DNA of 6,091 nt, taken from Hydrogenimonas sp. GTDB lineage: Bacteria; Campylobacterota; Campylobacteria; Campylobacterales; Hydrogenimonadaceae. Both the position numbers and the translations under genes were made by a program. Where the stretch lies: assembly GCF_029933015.1 (NCBI RefSeq), contig NZ_JAOZOZ010000096.1, positions 1-6,091 of the forward strand. Reading direction: 5' to 3'. The notes under the pieces were generated by a model. That model made no database searches. It had not been told where the DNA came from and saw only the letters and a program-made list of their open reading frames with translations. Positions 4,702 to 6,091 of this stretch are shown piece by piece (position 1 is the first letter of the stretch; each line of letters opens with the position of its first letter).

Positions 4702-5826
4702 ATGGAAGACCGCTATTTCAGACGCCTTTTCGCCACGGCGTTGGCAGTGATGCTGCTGATGCTGTTCTGGCAGAGCCTCCCTTTTCTCCAGAGTCTGCTC
4801 ATAAGCCAGCAGGCCCAGCCGCGCCCCGTGACACCCCGGGGCAATCTGGCCGAGGACGAAAAGGCGACGATCGAACTTTTCGAACGCACCAAAAACTCCG
4901 TCGTCTACATCGCCACCACCAAAGCGGTCGTCGATCCGTGGACCCGAAACATCTACAACATTCCCCGCGGGACCGGGTCGGGTTTCGTCTGGGACGAACT
5001 GGGGCATATCGTCACCAACTGGCACGTCATCGAAGGGGCCAGCGAAGCGCGTGTCAGGCTCAGCGACGGCCGCGACTACCACGCCGTGCTCGTCGGCGCA
5101 TCGAGACGCCACGATCTGGCCGTATTGCGTATCAACGTACCGATCAAACGCCCGACCCCGGTCATGATCGGGACCAGCCACGACCTGAAAGTGGGGCAGA
5201 AGACCTTCGCCATCGGCAACCCCTTCGGCCTCGACTGGACGCTCACCACGGGCATCGTCTCGGCACTCGACCGGACGATGACCGAAAGCACCGGCGCCGT
5301 CATCCACGATCTGATCCAGACCGACGCCGCCATCAACCCCGGCAACTCGGGAGGCCCCCTGCTCGACAGCGCCGGCCGGCTCATCGGTGTCAACACGGCC
5401 ATCTTCAGCCCTTCGGGCGCCTACGCCGGCATCGGTTTCGCGATCCCCGTGGACACGGTCAACCGGATCGTCCCCCAGCTCATCGCCTACGGCAGATACC
5501 TCGAACCCTCCCTGGGGATCCAGACCGACGAACGGATCAACCGTCTGGCCCAGGCGAGACTCGGTTTCGACGGGGTCATGGTACTGCGTGTCATTCCGGG
5601 TACTTCCGCCGAAAAAGCGGGACTGCGCGGCATCGTCCTCTACCCGGACGGCTCCTTCGACCCGGGCGACATCATCCTCTCCATCGACGGAAAGCCGGTA
5701 CACTCCGTCAAAGAGATGAACGATCTTCTCGAAAAGTACAGCATCGGAGATGTCGTCACCGTCGAGATCGCCCGTGACGGACGGATACTCAAAAAAGAGC
5801 TGATGCTCGAACCTGTGAGGAGTTGA
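4702..5826 (+). CDS. Membrane-anchored HtrA/Deg serine protease with one PDZ domain
   Basis: Trypsin-like S1C protease acting on damaged or misfolded proteins outside the cytoplasmic membrane. Residues 9-34 are an N-terminal hydrophobic helix without a clear cleavage site, so it is probably an anchor. The protease domain spans about 55-255 with the full triad: His108 in TNWHVIEG, Asp138 in RRHDLAVL and Ser216 in NPGNSGGP. One PDZ domain follows at about 268-370. Total length (374 aa) fits single-PDZ members. Several stretches, such as GSGFVWDELGHIVTN, PFGLDWTLTTG and SPSGAYAGIGF, and the PDZ segment with LYPDGSFDPGDI, recall the Deg1/HhoA branch of plants and cyanobacteria as well as DegS. 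The ATG at 4702 has AAGGA 5 nt upstream, and an own promoter precedes it. The following membrane-protein gene begins about 24 nt after its stop. Confidence 0.95.
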   Translation: MEDRYFRRLFATALAVMLLMLFWQSLPFLQSLLISQQAQPRPVTPRGNLAEDEKATIELFERTKNSVVYIATTKAVVDPWTRNIYNIPRGTGSGFVWDELGHIVTNWHVIEGASEARVRLSDGRDYHAVLVGASRRHDLAVLRINVPIKRPTPVMIGTSHDLKVGQKTFAIGNPFGLDWTLTTGIVSALDRTMTESTGAVIHDLIQTDAAINPGNSGGPLLDSAGRLIGVNTAIFSPSGAYAGIGFAIPVDTVNRIVPQLIAYGRYLEPSLGIQTDERINRLAQARLGFDGVMVLRVIPGTSAEKAGLRGIVLYPDGSFDPGDIILSIDGKPVHSVKEMNDLLEKYSIGDVVTVEIARDGRILKKELMLEPVRS

Positions 5827-5849
5827 AGATCGAAACGAAAAAAGTTGGA

Positions 5850-6091
5850 ATGCGAATGGGAAAGTTCATCAAATTCCTGCTTTTTCCCGCAATCTTCTTC
5901 GGACTCTTCACTCCACTCTTTTTCCATCTGGGAGAATTTCTCGATATTTCGGAAATACCGGAAAATTCCGATCTGATCGTATCGCTGGGTGGCGACAGGG
6001 ACTACGATCATGTCGCCAATCGCCCATTCAACCCATTAAGTGCAATTCAAGCCGACATTTTACCCAGTTCCATGAGCATTTTCGAGAAGAA
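5850..6091 (+). CDS. Partial membrane protein, possibly YdcF/DUF218-like
   Basis: An open frame runs from here off the window edge with no stop. Residues 4-25 form a Phe-rich membrane helix (GKFIKFLLFPAIFFGLFTPL). After it, PENSDLIVSLGGDRD (38-52) resembles the first strand and glycine turn of the YdcF/DUF218 fold (P-x-x-aDaIVvLGGd), a family of envelope-related proteins of mostly unknown role. The next 30 residues do not show the usual Arg-rich helix, so the assignment is weak. Starts are unclear: ATG 5850 is used here; ATG 5856 has GGA 6 nt upstream; an in-frame TTG at 5823 overlaps the protease stop but has no spacing to GAGGAG. Base use is AT-richer than in the neighbours, with codons such as TTA and AGT. 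It is probably transcribed with the protease gene. Confidence 0.5.
   Translation, partial: MRMGKFIKFLLFPAIFFGLFTPLFFHLGEFLDISEIPENSDLIVSLGGDRDYDHVANRPFNPLSAIQADILPSSMSIFEK

Noticed and set aside
4660..5703. Minus-strand ORF (347 codons) opposite the protease gene
   Set aside because: Composition rich in Val, Asp and Gly, no ribosome binding site, fully antisense to the protease gene; an artefact of codon bias.
4641..5777. Plus-strand ORF (378 codons) in another frame of the protease gene
   Set aside because: The product is overloaded with Arg, His and Pro, as expected for a shifted frame of GC-rich coding DNA; the protease frame has a full catalytic triad.
1..6091. Search for CRISPR arrays, tRNA genes, insertion-sequence ends and toxin-antitoxin pairs
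   Set aside because: No regularly spaced direct repeats, cloverleaf, transposase or typical small toxin pair was seen; the 85-aa membrane protein has no partner gene suggesting a toxin.

Overview
The window looks like a chromosomal segment of a moderately GC-rich Campylobacterota (former Epsilonproteobacteria) species, perhaps a vent or sulfur-cycling lineage of the Sulfurovum/Hydrogenimonas kind. This is an inference from the style of the proteins: the WYL regulator opening with HDYDKILTRLTTIL, AAA-rich lysine codons, and promoters with a good -10 but no clear -35. No rRNA or other marker gene confirms it. There are no tRNAs, insertion sequences or CRISPR repeats.

Layout. (1) 38-1270, plus strand: an enlarged aldo/keto reductase with a complete catalytic tetrad. 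(2) 1234-2709, minus: RmuC, a membrane-anchored coiled-coil protein with a PD-(D/E)XK-type nuclease domain. Its 3' end overlaps the reductase gene tail to tail by 37 bp. (3) 2828-3307, minus: a 159-aa protein with one N-terminal membrane helix and a long coiled coil. (4) 3308-3400: an AT-rich divergent promoter region. (5) 3401-4342, plus: a WYL-domain transcription regulator. (6) 4387-4644, plus: an 85-aa unrecognised membrane protein, whose start region can form two competing RNA hairpins. (7) 4702-5826, plus: a membrane-anchored HtrA/Deg serine protease with one PDZ domain. It has its own extended -10 promoter and a short leader hairpin covering its Shine-Dalgarno sequence. (8) 5850 to the window edge, plus: the start of a membrane protein whose first part resembles the YdcF/DUF218 family.

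How they may work together. The theme is envelope and genome maintenance under stress: RmuC limits recombination-associated DNA rearrangement, HtrA/Deg degrades damaged envelope proteins, and a WYL regulator stands divergent to the minus-strand pair. WYL proteins often sense ligands or single-stranded DNA produced by stress. A shared regulon is a hypothesis only.

The protein-coding genes are mostly familiar families. The less ordinary signals are in the non-coding parts: a fourU-like hairpin in front of the protease gene, the alternative hairpins in front of the 85-aa gene, a perfect dyad over the putative rmuC -35, and an ambiguous start for the WYL gene. I see no clear intrinsic terminator. 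I do not see convincing evidence of a wholly new multi-gene system.
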